DNA of 64,000 bases from Mesorhizobium sp. YC-39. GTDB lineage: Bacteria; Pseudomonadota; Alphaproteobacteria; Rhizobiales; Rhizobiaceae. Within the stretch, counting starts at the first letter, position 1, and each line of letters begins with the position of its first letter. A program made the position numbers and the translations under genes. Shown here piece by piece: positions 33,883 to 41,632 of the stretch. The stretch covers positions 62,001 through 126,000 of the forward strand of contig NZ_JAOWPS010000004.1 of the NCBI RefSeq assembly GCF_025753795.1, in the 5' to 3' direction. A model generated the notes under the pieces. The model was not told the DNA's origin, made no database searches, and saw only the letters and a program-made list of their open reading frames with translations.

Positions 33883-34764
33883 ATGCGATCAAACAGAGTG
33901 GGATGGCTGCTGCTCGCCCCAACGATTGCGATCCTGGGGATCTTCGGCATCGTCCCTTTTCTGTACGTGCTCTATGTGGCCTTCCACCAGTGGAACCCGT
34001 TCGGTGCAAATCCCTATATGATCTACAATGGCGCTAACAATTTCCGCCGCCTCGTGTTTGACAACGAGTTCCTTACCTCCATCGCGTTCACGCTGAAATT
34101 TGCCTTCTTCGCCGTTCTGAGCGAGGTCATCCTTGGCTACTTTCTGGCCCAGCTGTTCATGAAGGAGTTTCCTGGCCGAGGTCTGTTCCGCACGATCCAC
34201 ACCTTGCCGCTGATCGTGGCGCCGATCGTCGTCGGATCGGTCTGGCGGCTGATGATGACGCCCAGCATCGGCATTGTCCCGTACCTCCTGAAATCCTGGT
34301 TCGGCTACGACCTCAATATCGGTCGTGACGCCACCATGGCCTTTGCGCTGACCGTCATCATGGATATCTGGCACTGGACGCCACTGGTGACGCTGACGCT
34401 GCTTGCAGCACTCGTCTCGCTGCCCAAGGAGCCGTTCGAGCAGGCCCAGATCGACGGCGCCAACCGGTGGCAGATATTCTGGCACGTCACCTTGCCGATG
34501 ATCCGCCCGGCGATCCTGGCGACAGTCTTCATTCGCCTCATGGATGCGCTGCGGACCGTCGACGAAGTGTGGATGCTGACCGGCGGCGGCCCAGGTGCGG
34601 CGACACGATATCTCGGCCTGCACATCTGGAAGATCGTGTTTCCCAAGACCGACTACGGCTACGGCTCTGCCACTTCGGTCATCGTCCTGTACCTCACTCT
34701 GGTGATGTGCTGGCTGCTTTACGTCGCCCTTGTCGCCCGCCGCGACCAGAAGAGAGCTTCCTGA
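33883..34764 (+). CDS. sugar ABC transporter permease (MalF/SmoF type)
   Basis: This 293-residue inner-membrane protein has six hydrophobic segments and the EAA-loop region EQAQIDGANRWQIFWHVTLP at about residues 187-206 that docks the ATPase. The short N terminus and length match the first permease of polyol/maltose-type transporters. Its TGA overlaps the ATG of the second permease (TGATG), so the two are coupled. Confidence 0.87.
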   Translation: MRSNRVGWLLLAPTIAILGIFGIVPFLYVLYVAFHQWNPFGANPYMIYNGANNFRRLVFDNEFLTSIAFTLKFAFFAVLSEVILGYFLAQLFMKEFPGRGLFRTIHTLPLIVAPIVVGSVWRLMMTPSIGIVPYLLKSWFGYDLNIGRDATMAFALTVIMDIWHWTPLVTLTLLAALVSLPKEPFEQAQIDGANRWQIFWHVTLPMIRPAILATVFIRLMDALRTVDEVWMLTGGGPGAATRYLGLHIWKIVFPKTDYGYGSATSVIVLYLTLVMCWLLYVALVARRDQKRAS

Positions 34765-35600
34765 TGCGCGCCAACCGCCCGGTTCTTTCCATACTGCTGT
34801 GGACCTTGCTTAGCCTGGTGACGCTGTTTCCGATCTATTGGCTGTTCGTGATCTCGGTAAAGCCGGCCGTCGAGTTGTTCACCACGCCAAGCGTGCTGCT
34901 CGAAACCGTCTACTGGAAGAACTATGTCAAGGTTCTCGGCGACGACACGCTGCGCCGCTACATGTTCAACTCCATCGTGATCTCGACCGGCAATGCGGTG
35001 CTGGTGACCGTTCTGGCGTTCATGGCCTGCTACGCCCTGTCGCGCTTCGATCTGGCCGGAAAGGAAAACATCTTCTTCTGGACGATCACCAACCGCATGG
35101 CGCCAGCAGCCGTCTTCCTGCTGCCGTTCTTCCTGCTCTTCACGCAGGTCTTCGTCATCGGGGAGTGGAAGCTCTACGACACGCGCACAGGCATGATCCT
35201 GCTCTACTGCACCTTCAATCTGCCTTTCGCCATCTGGACACTCAGGCCGACGATCGACGCAATTCCCAAGGAATTGGACGAGGCCGCAACCGTCGACGGC
35301 GCCACGACGTGGCAAGTGATCCGCGAAGTGATCTTTCCGCTTGCGCGGCCCGGCCTTGCCGTCACCCTGATCCTGACCTGGGTGTTCGCCTGGAACGAGT
35401 TCCTGCTCGCCGCGACGCTCACCAGCTTCAATGCGCGCACCATCACCACCGGCCTGTCGGAGTATGTCACGACGACCGGAACCGAATGGGGCACGATGGC
35501 GTCCATTGCGATCATCACGCTCATCCCGGCCCTGTTGATCTTCTCGGTCGTCCAGCGGCACATCGTGGCCGGTCTGACCTTTGGCGCGGTCAAGGAGTAA
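34764..35600 (+). CDS. sugar ABC transporter permease (MalG/SmoG type)
   Basis: This 278-residue partner permease has six membrane segments and the EAA loop DEAATVDGATTWQVIREVIF at about residues 172-191. I placed the start at 34764, where family similarity begins (RANRPVLSILLWTLLSLVTL); frame extensions upstream lie inside the first permease gene. It forms the channel heterodimer energised by the ATPase encoded at 36934-37992. Confidence 0.86.
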   Translation: MRANRPVLSILLWTLLSLVTLFPIYWLFVISVKPAVELFTTPSVLLETVYWKNYVKVLGDDTLRRYMFNSIVISTGNAVLVTVLAFMACYALSRFDLAGKENIFFWTITNRMAPAAVFLLPFFLLFTQVFVIGEWKLYDTRTGMILLYCTFNLPFAIWTLRPTIDAIPKELDEAATVDGATTWQVIREVIFPLARPGLAVTLILTWVFAWNEFLLAATLTSFNARTITTGLSEYVTTTGTEWGTMASIAIITLIPALLIFSVVQRHIVAGLTFGAVKE

Positions 35601-35604
35601 TGCC

Positions 35605-35844
35605 ATGGAGCATATGATCGACCTCGATGAGGTGGATGACGAAGCCAGCACCATCGTCGCGAGCCAGCAACGCACAGGGTTCCTGCCGATCGTGACCAAC
35701 TGGTTCGACCGGGTTTTTGTCGGCATCTATCTGTTCGTTGCGCTCGAATTGTTCTGGATGCGGTTCCTCGAACAGTCGATCCCATTGTCGGTCTGCCATG
35801 TCCTGGCGATCGCATTGGGTGTGCTGATCGTTTGGCGTGGCTAG
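35605..35844 (+). CDS. small membrane protein in the polyol transporter operon
   Basis: The 79-residue protein has an acidic cytoplasmic-looking N terminus (MEHMIDLDEVDDEAS) and two hydrophobic stretches (VGIYLFVALELFWMRFL and LSVCHVLAIALGVLIVW) separated by a short loop. It begins four bases after the permease stop and precedes the dehydrogenase, so it is a true operon member. I do not recognise a named domain; small extra membrane proteins also occur in glycerol-type ABC operons (DUF2160). It may be an accessory transporter subunit. Confidence 0.65.
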   Translation: MEHMIDLDEVDDEASTIVASQQRTGFLPIVTNWFDRVFVGIYLFVALELFWMRFLEQSIPLSVCHVLAIALGVLIVWRG

Positions 35845-35877
35845 CGCGGAACGCTGATCGAGAGAAGAGGACGGCTC

Positions 35878-36921
35878 ATGAAGTCATTGGTGCTGGAAGA
35901 AAAGATGAAACTGTCGCTGCGGGATTTCCCGATCGAGCGCGAGGAGGTGCTCGGCGTCCGCGATGTGCGCATCAAGTTACACACTGTCGGCATCTGCGGC
36001 TCGGATGTGCACTACTATACCCATGGTGGCGCCGGCATCTTCCAGGTGAAGGCGCCGATGATCCTCGGTCATGAGGCGTCAGGCATTGTCGTGGAGACCG
36101 GTGCGGAGGTGACGTCACTGACGGTCGGCGACCGGGTGTGCATGGAGCCGGGCATTCCCGACCCGAACAGCCGCGCGACGCGCCTGGGCCTGTACAATGT
36201 CGATCCGGCTGTCCGTTTTTGGGCGACGCCGCCGATCCACGGTGTCCTGCGGCCGACCGTTGTCCATCCGGAGAATTTCACTTTCAAGCTCCCCGACAAC
36301 GTCTCGTTCGCGGAAGCCGCCATGGTCGAGCCACTCGCAGTCGGCGTCCATGCCGCCACCAAGGCGCAGGTGAAGCCGGGCGACATCGCCCTGGTGATGG
36401 GCGCCGGGCCGATCGGCCTGGTCACGGCGCTGTCCGCACTGGCGGCGGGCTGCGCCCGGGTCTTCGTATCTGATATCGACGACACCAAGCTCGAGCTCGC
36501 AGCGAGGCTCGGCCCCATCACGCCGATCAATGTCGCGCGTCAGGATGTGGCCAAGGAAATTCTCGCCGCAACCGATGGCTGGGGCGTGGAGATCGTGTTC
36601 GAATGCTCGGGCAGCCCACGCGCCGCGGCAGGCATTTTCGATCCGCTCTGTCCGGCTGGCCGGGTGGTGTTCATCGGCGTGCAGATGCATGACATCAACT
36701 ACGATGTCGGCAAGGCGATGGTGCGCGAAGCGCGCGTCGAGCACGTGTTCCGCTATGCGCATGTTTTCCCGCGCTGCGTTGCCATGCTGTCTTCAGGCGC
36801 GATTGACGTGAAGCCGCTGATCACGCGCACGTTCGAGTTCGAAGACAGCGTTCGAGCGTTTGAAATCGCCGCATCCGCCCCAAAAGGCGAAGTGAAGATG
36901 CAGATTGCCTTGCCGCAATAG
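35878..36921 (+). CDS. zinc-dependent polyol dehydrogenase (xylitol/sorbitol dehydrogenase type)
   Basis: This 347-residue medium-chain dehydrogenase has the catalytic-zinc motif GICGSDVHYYTHG (Cys) and GHEASGIV (His-Glu), with the coenzyme motif GAGPIGLV near residue 175 and an aspartate in VSDIDD that predicts NAD. The structural-zinc cysteines are missing (the loop reads GIPDPNSRATRLGLYN), as in several sorbitol/xylitol dehydrogenases. It should oxidise the imported polyol to a ketose. A GAGAAGAGGA ribosome site precedes the ATG. Confidence 0.87.
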   Translation: MKSLVLEEKMKLSLRDFPIEREEVLGVRDVRIKLHTVGICGSDVHYYTHGGAGIFQVKAPMILGHEASGIVVETGAEVTSLTVGDRVCMEPGIPDPNSRATRLGLYNVDPAVRFWATPPIHGVLRPTVVHPENFTFKLPDNVSFAEAAMVEPLAVGVHAATKAQVKPGDIALVMGAGPIGLVTALSALAAGCARVFVSDIDDTKLELAARLGPITPINVARQDVAKEILAATDGWGVEIVFECSGSPRAAAGIFDPLCPAGRVVFIGVQMHDINYDVGKAMVREARVEHVFRYAHVFPRCVAMLSSGAIDVKPLITRTFEFEDSVRAFEIAASAPKGEVKMQIALPQ

Positions 36922-36933
36922 AGGGGATGCGAG

Positions 36934-37992
36934 TTGGCTGAAGTCACCGTCAGGAACATCGTCAAGCGTTATGGAAGCGTCCAGGTCATTCATGGTGTGA
37001 ATGTCGACATCGCCGATGGCGAGTTCGTCATCCTTGTCGGCCCGTCGGGCTGTGGCAAATCCACGTTGCTGCGCATGATCGCCGGTCTCGAAGCCATATC
37101 GGGCGGCGAGATCAGCATCGGCGGCCGGGTGGTGAACGATGTCCTGCCGAAAGACCGCGACATAGCCATGGTGTTCCAGAACTATGCGCTCTATCCGCAC
37201 AAGAACGTCGCCGACAATATGGGCTTCTCGCTCAAGATCAAGGGCAGGCCGAAGGCCGAGATCGAAGCCAAGGTGAAGAAGGCGGCCGAAATCCTCGACC
37301 TGGGCAAGCTGCTCGACCGGTTTCCCAAACAGCTGTCCGGCGGACAGCGCCAGCGCGTGGCCATGGGGCGCGCCATTGTGCGCGATCCGCAAGTCTTCCT
37401 GTTCGACGAGCCGCTGTCGAACCTCGACGCCAAGCTGCGCGTTGCAATGCGGGTCGAGATCAAGGAACTGCATCAGCGCCTCGGCACGACGATCGTCTAT
37501 GTCACCCATGATCAGATCGAGGCGATGACGATGGCCGACAAGATCGTGGTAATGCGGGATGGCAAGGTCGAACAGGTCGGCGCACCGCTCGATCTTTACG
37601 ACAATCCGGGCAATGTCTTCGTCGCCGGTTTCATCGGCTCGCCGGCCATGAATTTCATCAAAGGCAAGATCGGTTCGAAGGACGGCAGGCAGGTCTTTGT
37701 CTCGGACACCGGATCCGTGCTGCCGGTCGAGGCGGGCGCCCTGGATGGCCAGCCGGTCATCTACGGCATACGCCCCGAGCATATCGACATTGCGCCCGAC
37801 GGCCTGCCGGCAACGGTTTCGGTGCTGGAGCCGACCGGCTCCGAGACGCAGATCTTCGCCAAGTTTGGCGAAGACGCCATTGACGCCATCGTCAAGGATC
37901 GGCTCACCGTCCGTCCCGGTGAAGAAGTAAGGCTGAAGATCGATCCGCGCCGCGTCCACATCTTTGACAGGCAAAGCGGAGCGCGCCTGTGA
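36934..37992 (+). CDS. sugar ABC transporter ATP-binding protein (UgpC/SmoK type)
   Basis: This 352-residue MalK-like ATPase has Walker A GPSGCGKST (about residue 36), signature LSGGQRQRVAMGRA, Walker B VFLFDEP and a C-terminal TOBE-type regulatory domain (about 240-350). It closes the polyol transporter operon 12 bases after the dehydrogenase. The start is a TTG at 36934 with GAGGGG upstream; the only nearby ATG is out of frame. It powers the two permeases at 33883-35600. Confidence 0.88.
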   Translation: MAEVTVRNIVKRYGSVQVIHGVNVDIADGEFVILVGPSGCGKSTLLRMIAGLEAISGGEISIGGRVVNDVLPKDRDIAMVFQNYALYPHKNVADNMGFSLKIKGRPKAEIEAKVKKAAEILDLGKLLDRFPKQLSGGQRQRVAMGRAIVRDPQVFLFDEPLSNLDAKLRVAMRVEIKELHQRLGTTIVYVTHDQIEAMTMADKIVVMRDGKVEQVGAPLDLYDNPGNVFVAGFIGSPAMNFIKGKIGSKDGRQVFVSDTGSVLPVEAGALDGQPVIYGIRPEHIDIAPDGLPATVSVLEPTGSETQIFAKFGEDAIDAIVKDRLTVRPGEEVRLKIDPRRVHIFDRQSGARL

Positions 37993-38093
37993 CCCGGCGG
38001 GAAGTTCGCCCGTTGAGACGCAGTCGGGTCGCGCAATCCGGCGGCTGGAGGATCGCCCGCGCCGCGCTCCGCTAAGCTCGGTGTAATTTCCAG

Positions 38094-38129
38094 CCTGAAA
38101 AAACGCCCCGCGAGCGGGACCGTTCAGGC
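38094..38129 (-). terminator. terminator of the small secreted-protein gene
   Basis: An outer stem GCCTGAA/TTCAGGC encloses an inner CCCGC/GCGGG stem. On the minus strand the inner stem is followed by a run of Ts, which fits a rho-independent terminator 13 bases after the 38142 stop. Confidence 0.6.
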
Positions 38130-38141
38130 AGAGCGTGCTGA

Positions 38142-38447
38142 CTACTTGCTGCCGCCATTCTGCTTGACGCTGCTGCAGAACTCCGGATGGCTGTTGGTTG
38201 CGTTTGCATCCTTGGCTTCGTCCTCGCAGGCGGCCATCATCGCCGTCTGGTCGTCAGGCGACAGCGCTTTCCAAGCCTTCACGAAATCGTCGTTACCGAC
38301 CACCGTCTTCATGCTTGAGTCCGTGTAGAAGGGCTGCATCTTGGCCGGGTCGTCGAGTGCGGACGTGCCTGTGTCTCCAGCGGCCAAGGCCGAACCCGCA
38401 ACCATCGAAAACGCCATGGCGCCGAAACAAATCATCTTGATGTTCAT
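38142..38447 (-). CDS. small secreted protein of unknown function
   Basis: This 101-residue protein has a clear Sec signal peptide (FGAMAFSMVAGSALAAG). The mature part is short and acidic, with two cysteines (AACEDE and EFCSSVK) that could form one disulfide in the periplasm. No catalytic motif is visible. A consensus AGGAGG precedes the ATG, and a TTCGAG-N9-CTCGAA inverted repeat at 38549-38569 in the promoter region may be a regulator site. It has its own terminator, so it is a single-gene unit. Confidence 0.75.
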   Translation of the reverse strand: MNIKMICFGAMAFSMVAGSALAAGDTGTSALDDPAKMQPFYTDSSMKTVVGNDDFVKAWKALSPDDQTAMMAACEDEAKDANATNSHPEFCSSVKQNGGSK

Positions 38448-38665
38448 AATATAATCCTCCTGTTGCTTTGGGATCGTTCAAGCAACGATCATTTTCGGAA
38501 ACGGCAGGATCGGATGAAAGTTCCGGTTTGTTGCGCGAAATGGCCTAGTTCGAGTAAAATATTCTCGAATAAAGCTTGAAACTTTTTTCGCTTTTTCTCG
38601 TTTGCGCCGGAGAATGCTGACTTCGGGCCGAATTGTCTGAAACGTATCGCCTGCGCCTTCAACGA

Positions 38666-39694
38666 TCAGTTCTTGTCGACCGGCTTCGAGCGCATCCGCG
38701 ATACAGTCTCGCGTTCTGCCCGCTTGGAGCGCATCGGCGGCAGGCCGCGGTCGATCAGGTCCATGTCTTCGAGTACCATGTCGCCCATGCGCTTGAAGGC
38801 GATGTCGAGCGCGCCGGCCCGGTGGGCGGAGCGCAGGAAGCCGGGTAGCGTGCGCACCGGATGGTCCTTGGCCAGTGGCTCCTCTGGGAAGACATCGCTG
38901 GCGGCGACGATGTGGCCGCTGCGAACAGCGTCCACCAGCGCCGAGAAATCGACGACACCGGCTCTGCTGAGCAGGATAAAGGCCGCTCCTTTGCGCATTT
39001 TCGCGAAGGCTTCCGCGCCAAGAAATCCCTGGTTCTCGCTGGTCACGGAAGCGACGACGAAAACGAAATCGCTCTCCGACAGGACCGTATCGAGCGAAGC
39101 CGGTTCGACACCGTTCTCAAGAAGGATCGACGGCGGCAGCCAGGGATCGAACACTTTGGTGCGCGTGCGAAACCCCGACAGCAGCCGGTTGAGCGCGCGG
39201 CCGAGATCGCCGAAGCCGATGATACCGACATCGGCGCCGGAGAGCAGCCGCGCCGTCTTGTTGCCATCGCCGCCCCATAGCTCCTTGCCCTGCCGAAAAG
39301 CGAGGTCGGCATCGACGATGCCGCGGGCGAGGTTGAGCGCCATGGCGAGGCCGAGCTCTGCCACCGGTTCGGCGAAGACCAGGCCGGTGGTGACGACATG
39401 GATGCCGCGCGCAAACAGCGTCTCGTAGGGCATGTTGTTGATCAGGTTGCTCTCGACATTGAAGACACAGCGCAGCGCCTTCATCCTGTCCAGCATTTCG
39501 GGTGCGATCGGTGGCTGGCCGACAATGTAGCGTGCCTCGGCAAGCACATCTGTCGGCAGCGCCGCGACGCCCTCGGGCGTCGTTTCGACGATGCGATATT
39601 TCGCCCTGAAGCGCGCCAGCTGCGGCGACGTGAAAATGAGGTCGAGCGTGCGTGGTTCCGGCGCGCTGATGACCAGCGGCAATGAATGCGACAT
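38666..39694 (-). CDS. D-2-hydroxyacid dehydrogenase family protein
   Basis: This 342-residue NAD-dependent 2-hydroxyacid dehydrogenase has the cofactor motif GIIGFGDLGRALNRLL (about 150-165). The usual catalytic arginine position lies in ILLSRAGVVD, and the acid region in FPEEPL. The histidine near the end sits in RSAHRAGALD. Substrates in the family range from glycerate to sugar acids. The ATG at 39694 has the strong site AGGAGGAG. It lies 150 bases behind the MBL hydrolase gene and may be the last gene of the etf operon or separately transcribed. Confidence 0.84.
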   Translation of the reverse strand: MSHSLPLVISAPEPRTLDLIFTSPQLARFRAKYRIVETTPEGVAALPTDVLAEARYIVGQPPIAPEMLDRMKALRCVFNVESNLINNMPYETLFARGIHVVTTGLVFAEPVAELGLAMALNLARGIVDADLAFRQGKELWGGDGNKTARLLSGADVGIIGFGDLGRALNRLLSGFRTRTKVFDPWLPPSILLENGVEPASLDTVLSESDFVFVVASVTSENQGFLGAEAFAKMRKGAAFILLSRAGVVDFSALVDAVRSGHIVAASDVFPEEPLAKDHPVRTLPGFLRSAHRAGALDIAFKRMGDMVLEDMDLIDRGLPPMRSKRAERETVSRMRSKPVDKN

Positions 39695-39844
39695 TTCTCC
39701 TCCTGCGCCGAAATCGGGGTATCCGTGCAAAATCTGACTATTCGATGATTGAACGGTTTACCAGTGGTGCCGCAGGCGCTGAGGAATGCCTGCCGATGGG
39801 AGGAATGATGGCATCTGCCGCCAGTGCGCGGATCGCTCTCAACG

Positions 39845-40639
39845 TCATCCGAGAGGGTGCGCGAGCGCGACGATGTCCTCGACATTCTGGTGAGAGCGCG
39901 CGAAACGCTTGAGCACGAGCGGATCGTGTCCCGGAACGATATGAGCGGGTGAGCTTGCAAGCTTCCTCATCCGCTCCACGCCTGAGATCACGTCGCTCAG
40001 CCGGTCGAAGACGGGAAAAGGCTTCTCGCGTTCCATATTGGCATAGAAGTGAGCGGCGTCGGAGGCGATCACCACCGCGCCGTTGTCGGTTTCGACGCGG
40101 ACCACTTGCAGCCCGCGCGAATGGCCGCCGACCTTGTGCAGGGTGATGCCGGGCGCGATTTCCGATTCCGGATCGTGGAAGCAGACCTTCTTGTTGTAGA
40201 CGCGTCGCACCATGGTGGTGACATCCTCGACTTCGAACGGATGGCTCATCGCGTGATGGCACATGCAGCGGCCGGTTGCGAATTCCATCTCCGCATCCTG
40301 CAGGTGGAAGGTCGCGTTCGGAAACAGGTGATGGTTGCCGCAATGGTCGTAGTGCATGTGCGAAATGATCACGTCGCTGACGGCGGCATGGTCGATGCCG
40401 ATGGCGGCGAGGCCTTTGTCTACCGGCCTGACCACGCTGCGGCCACGCTTGTCGCCGGTCGGCTTGTCGAAGCCGGTGTCGACGATGAAGGTGCGCTTCT
40501 CGCCGACGATCGCCCAGACGAAGTAGTCCAGCGGCATGGCAACGTCATGCGTGTCGCCGCCAAGGAAATTTTCGTTCGACCGGCGCTCGAAATGGCCGTA
40601 GCGCACGGCATGGATTTCATAGCGTGCGGCGTTGCCCAT
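39845..40639 (-). CDS. MBL-fold metallo-hydrolase, AHL-lactonase-like family
   Basis: The 264-residue protein has the complete metal site: HMHYDH at residues 94-99, and later ligands in GGHS, ASDAAH and PGHDP. It belongs to the same lactonase-like group as the partial gene at 1-678 and shares the GRCMCH motif. It begins two bases after the HIBADH-like gene stop, so the two are co-translated. As in the first copy, the pairing with a 3-hydroxyacid dehydrogenase suggests hydrolysis of a lactone or ester in a degradative pathway. Confidence 0.86.
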   Translation of the reverse strand: MGNAARYEIHAVRYGHFERRSNENFLGGDTHDVAMPLDYFVWAIVGEKRTFIVDTGFDKPTGDKRGRSVVRPVDKGLAAIGIDHAAVSDVIISHMHYDHCGNHHLFPNATFHLQDAEMEFATGRCMCHHAMSHPFEVEDVTTMVRRVYNKKVCFHDPESEIAPGITLHKVGGHSRGLQVVRVETDNGAVVIASDAAHFYANMEREKPFPVFDRLSDVISGVERMRKLASSPAHIVPGHDPLVLKRFARSHQNVEDIVALAHPLG

Positions 40640-40641
40640 CG

Positions 40642-41565
40642 TCAGCTCGCTTCGGCAACGCTAGGGGTCTCGGCCGAGCCGACTTGCACATGCGCCCATG
40701 TTTCGACCGTCTTCACCATGCAGGTGAAATCGGAATCAGGCCCGTAGAGCTGGTTGGTTACGCTCAGCAACTGGCGGACCGCACTGCCCACCACCATCGG
40801 CACGCCCATCGCCTCGGCCTCGTCGACGCAAAGCCGCACGTCCTTGAAGGACAGACCCGTCGCGAAACCGAAATCGAACGTGCGCGGCAGCACGGATTTT
40901 GGAAATTTGTCCTCGGTCGCGCTGTTGCGGCCGCTTGATGCGTTGATGACGTCAAGCATGACCTTGGGGTCGAGGCCGGCCTTGACCCCCATGACGACCG
41001 CTTCGGAGGAGACAGCGAGTGCCGCGGCGGCAAGCAGGTTGTTGGCAAGCTTCATGGTCTGCGCGGCGCCCTGAACCTCGCCCATGAAGAAGACTTTGCC
41101 GAAGTTCTCGATTACGGGCCTTGCCGTCTCGACGGCCGCTTTCGGACCCGACACCATCACCGCGAGCGTACCATTGCGGGCGCCCTTCAAGCCGCCGCTG
41201 ACCGGCGCGTCGATCATGGCGATGTTCTTTGGCGCAAGGCCTTCGGCAACCCTGGCGGCGGTACGCGGGCCGGTCGTCGATATGTCGATGAAGATCCGAA
41301 CCGATCTGCCCTCGGCGATACCGGCTTCACCGAGCACGACCTTTTCGAGGATCTGGGGACTGGGCAGGCTGGCAAAGACGATCTCGGCACTATCGGCAAC
41401 CTCCTTTGCGTTGGCTGCAGCCCTTGCGCCCGCCTTGACCAGTTCCTCGACCGCCTTGGTATCGAGGTCATGAACCGTCACATCGTAGCCGGCCTGGATG
41501 AGACGGCTCGCCATCGGCGTGCCCATTTTTCCGATACCAACAAAGCCGATTTTCATGGTCGACAT
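40642..41565 (-). CDS. NAD(P)-dependent oxidoreductase, 3-hydroxyisobutyrate dehydrogenase family (second copy)
   Basis: This 307-residue beta-hydroxyacid dehydrogenase has the Rossmann motif GFVGIGKMGTPMA, the substrate loop DAPVSGGLKGARNGTLAV and the catalytic lysine in QTMKLANNL. It is a paralogue of the 729-1637 gene; both keep a C-terminal W at similar positions. It lies 67 bases after the EtfD-like gene and directly before an MBL hydrolase, in one minus-strand run with etfB and etfA. Confidence 0.88.
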   Translation of the reverse strand: MSTMKIGFVGIGKMGTPMASRLIQAGYDVTVHDLDTKAVEELVKAGARAAANAKEVADSAEIVFASLPSPQILEKVVLGEAGIAEGRSVRIFIDISTTGPRTAARVAEGLAPKNIAMIDAPVSGGLKGARNGTLAVMVSGPKAAVETARPVIENFGKVFFMGEVQGAAQTMKLANNLLAAAALAVSSEAVVMGVKAGLDPKVMLDVINASSGRNSATEDKFPKSVLPRTFDFGFATGLSFKDVRLCVDEAEAMGVPMVVGSAVRQLLSVTNQLYGPDSDFTCMVKTVETWAHVQVGSAETPSVAEAS

Positions 41566-41632
41566 GGTCGCTCACTCCTCGTTCGGTGCACATTTCCCAT
41601 AGCGTCTATCTCGATCTCGCGGATTGCATTCA

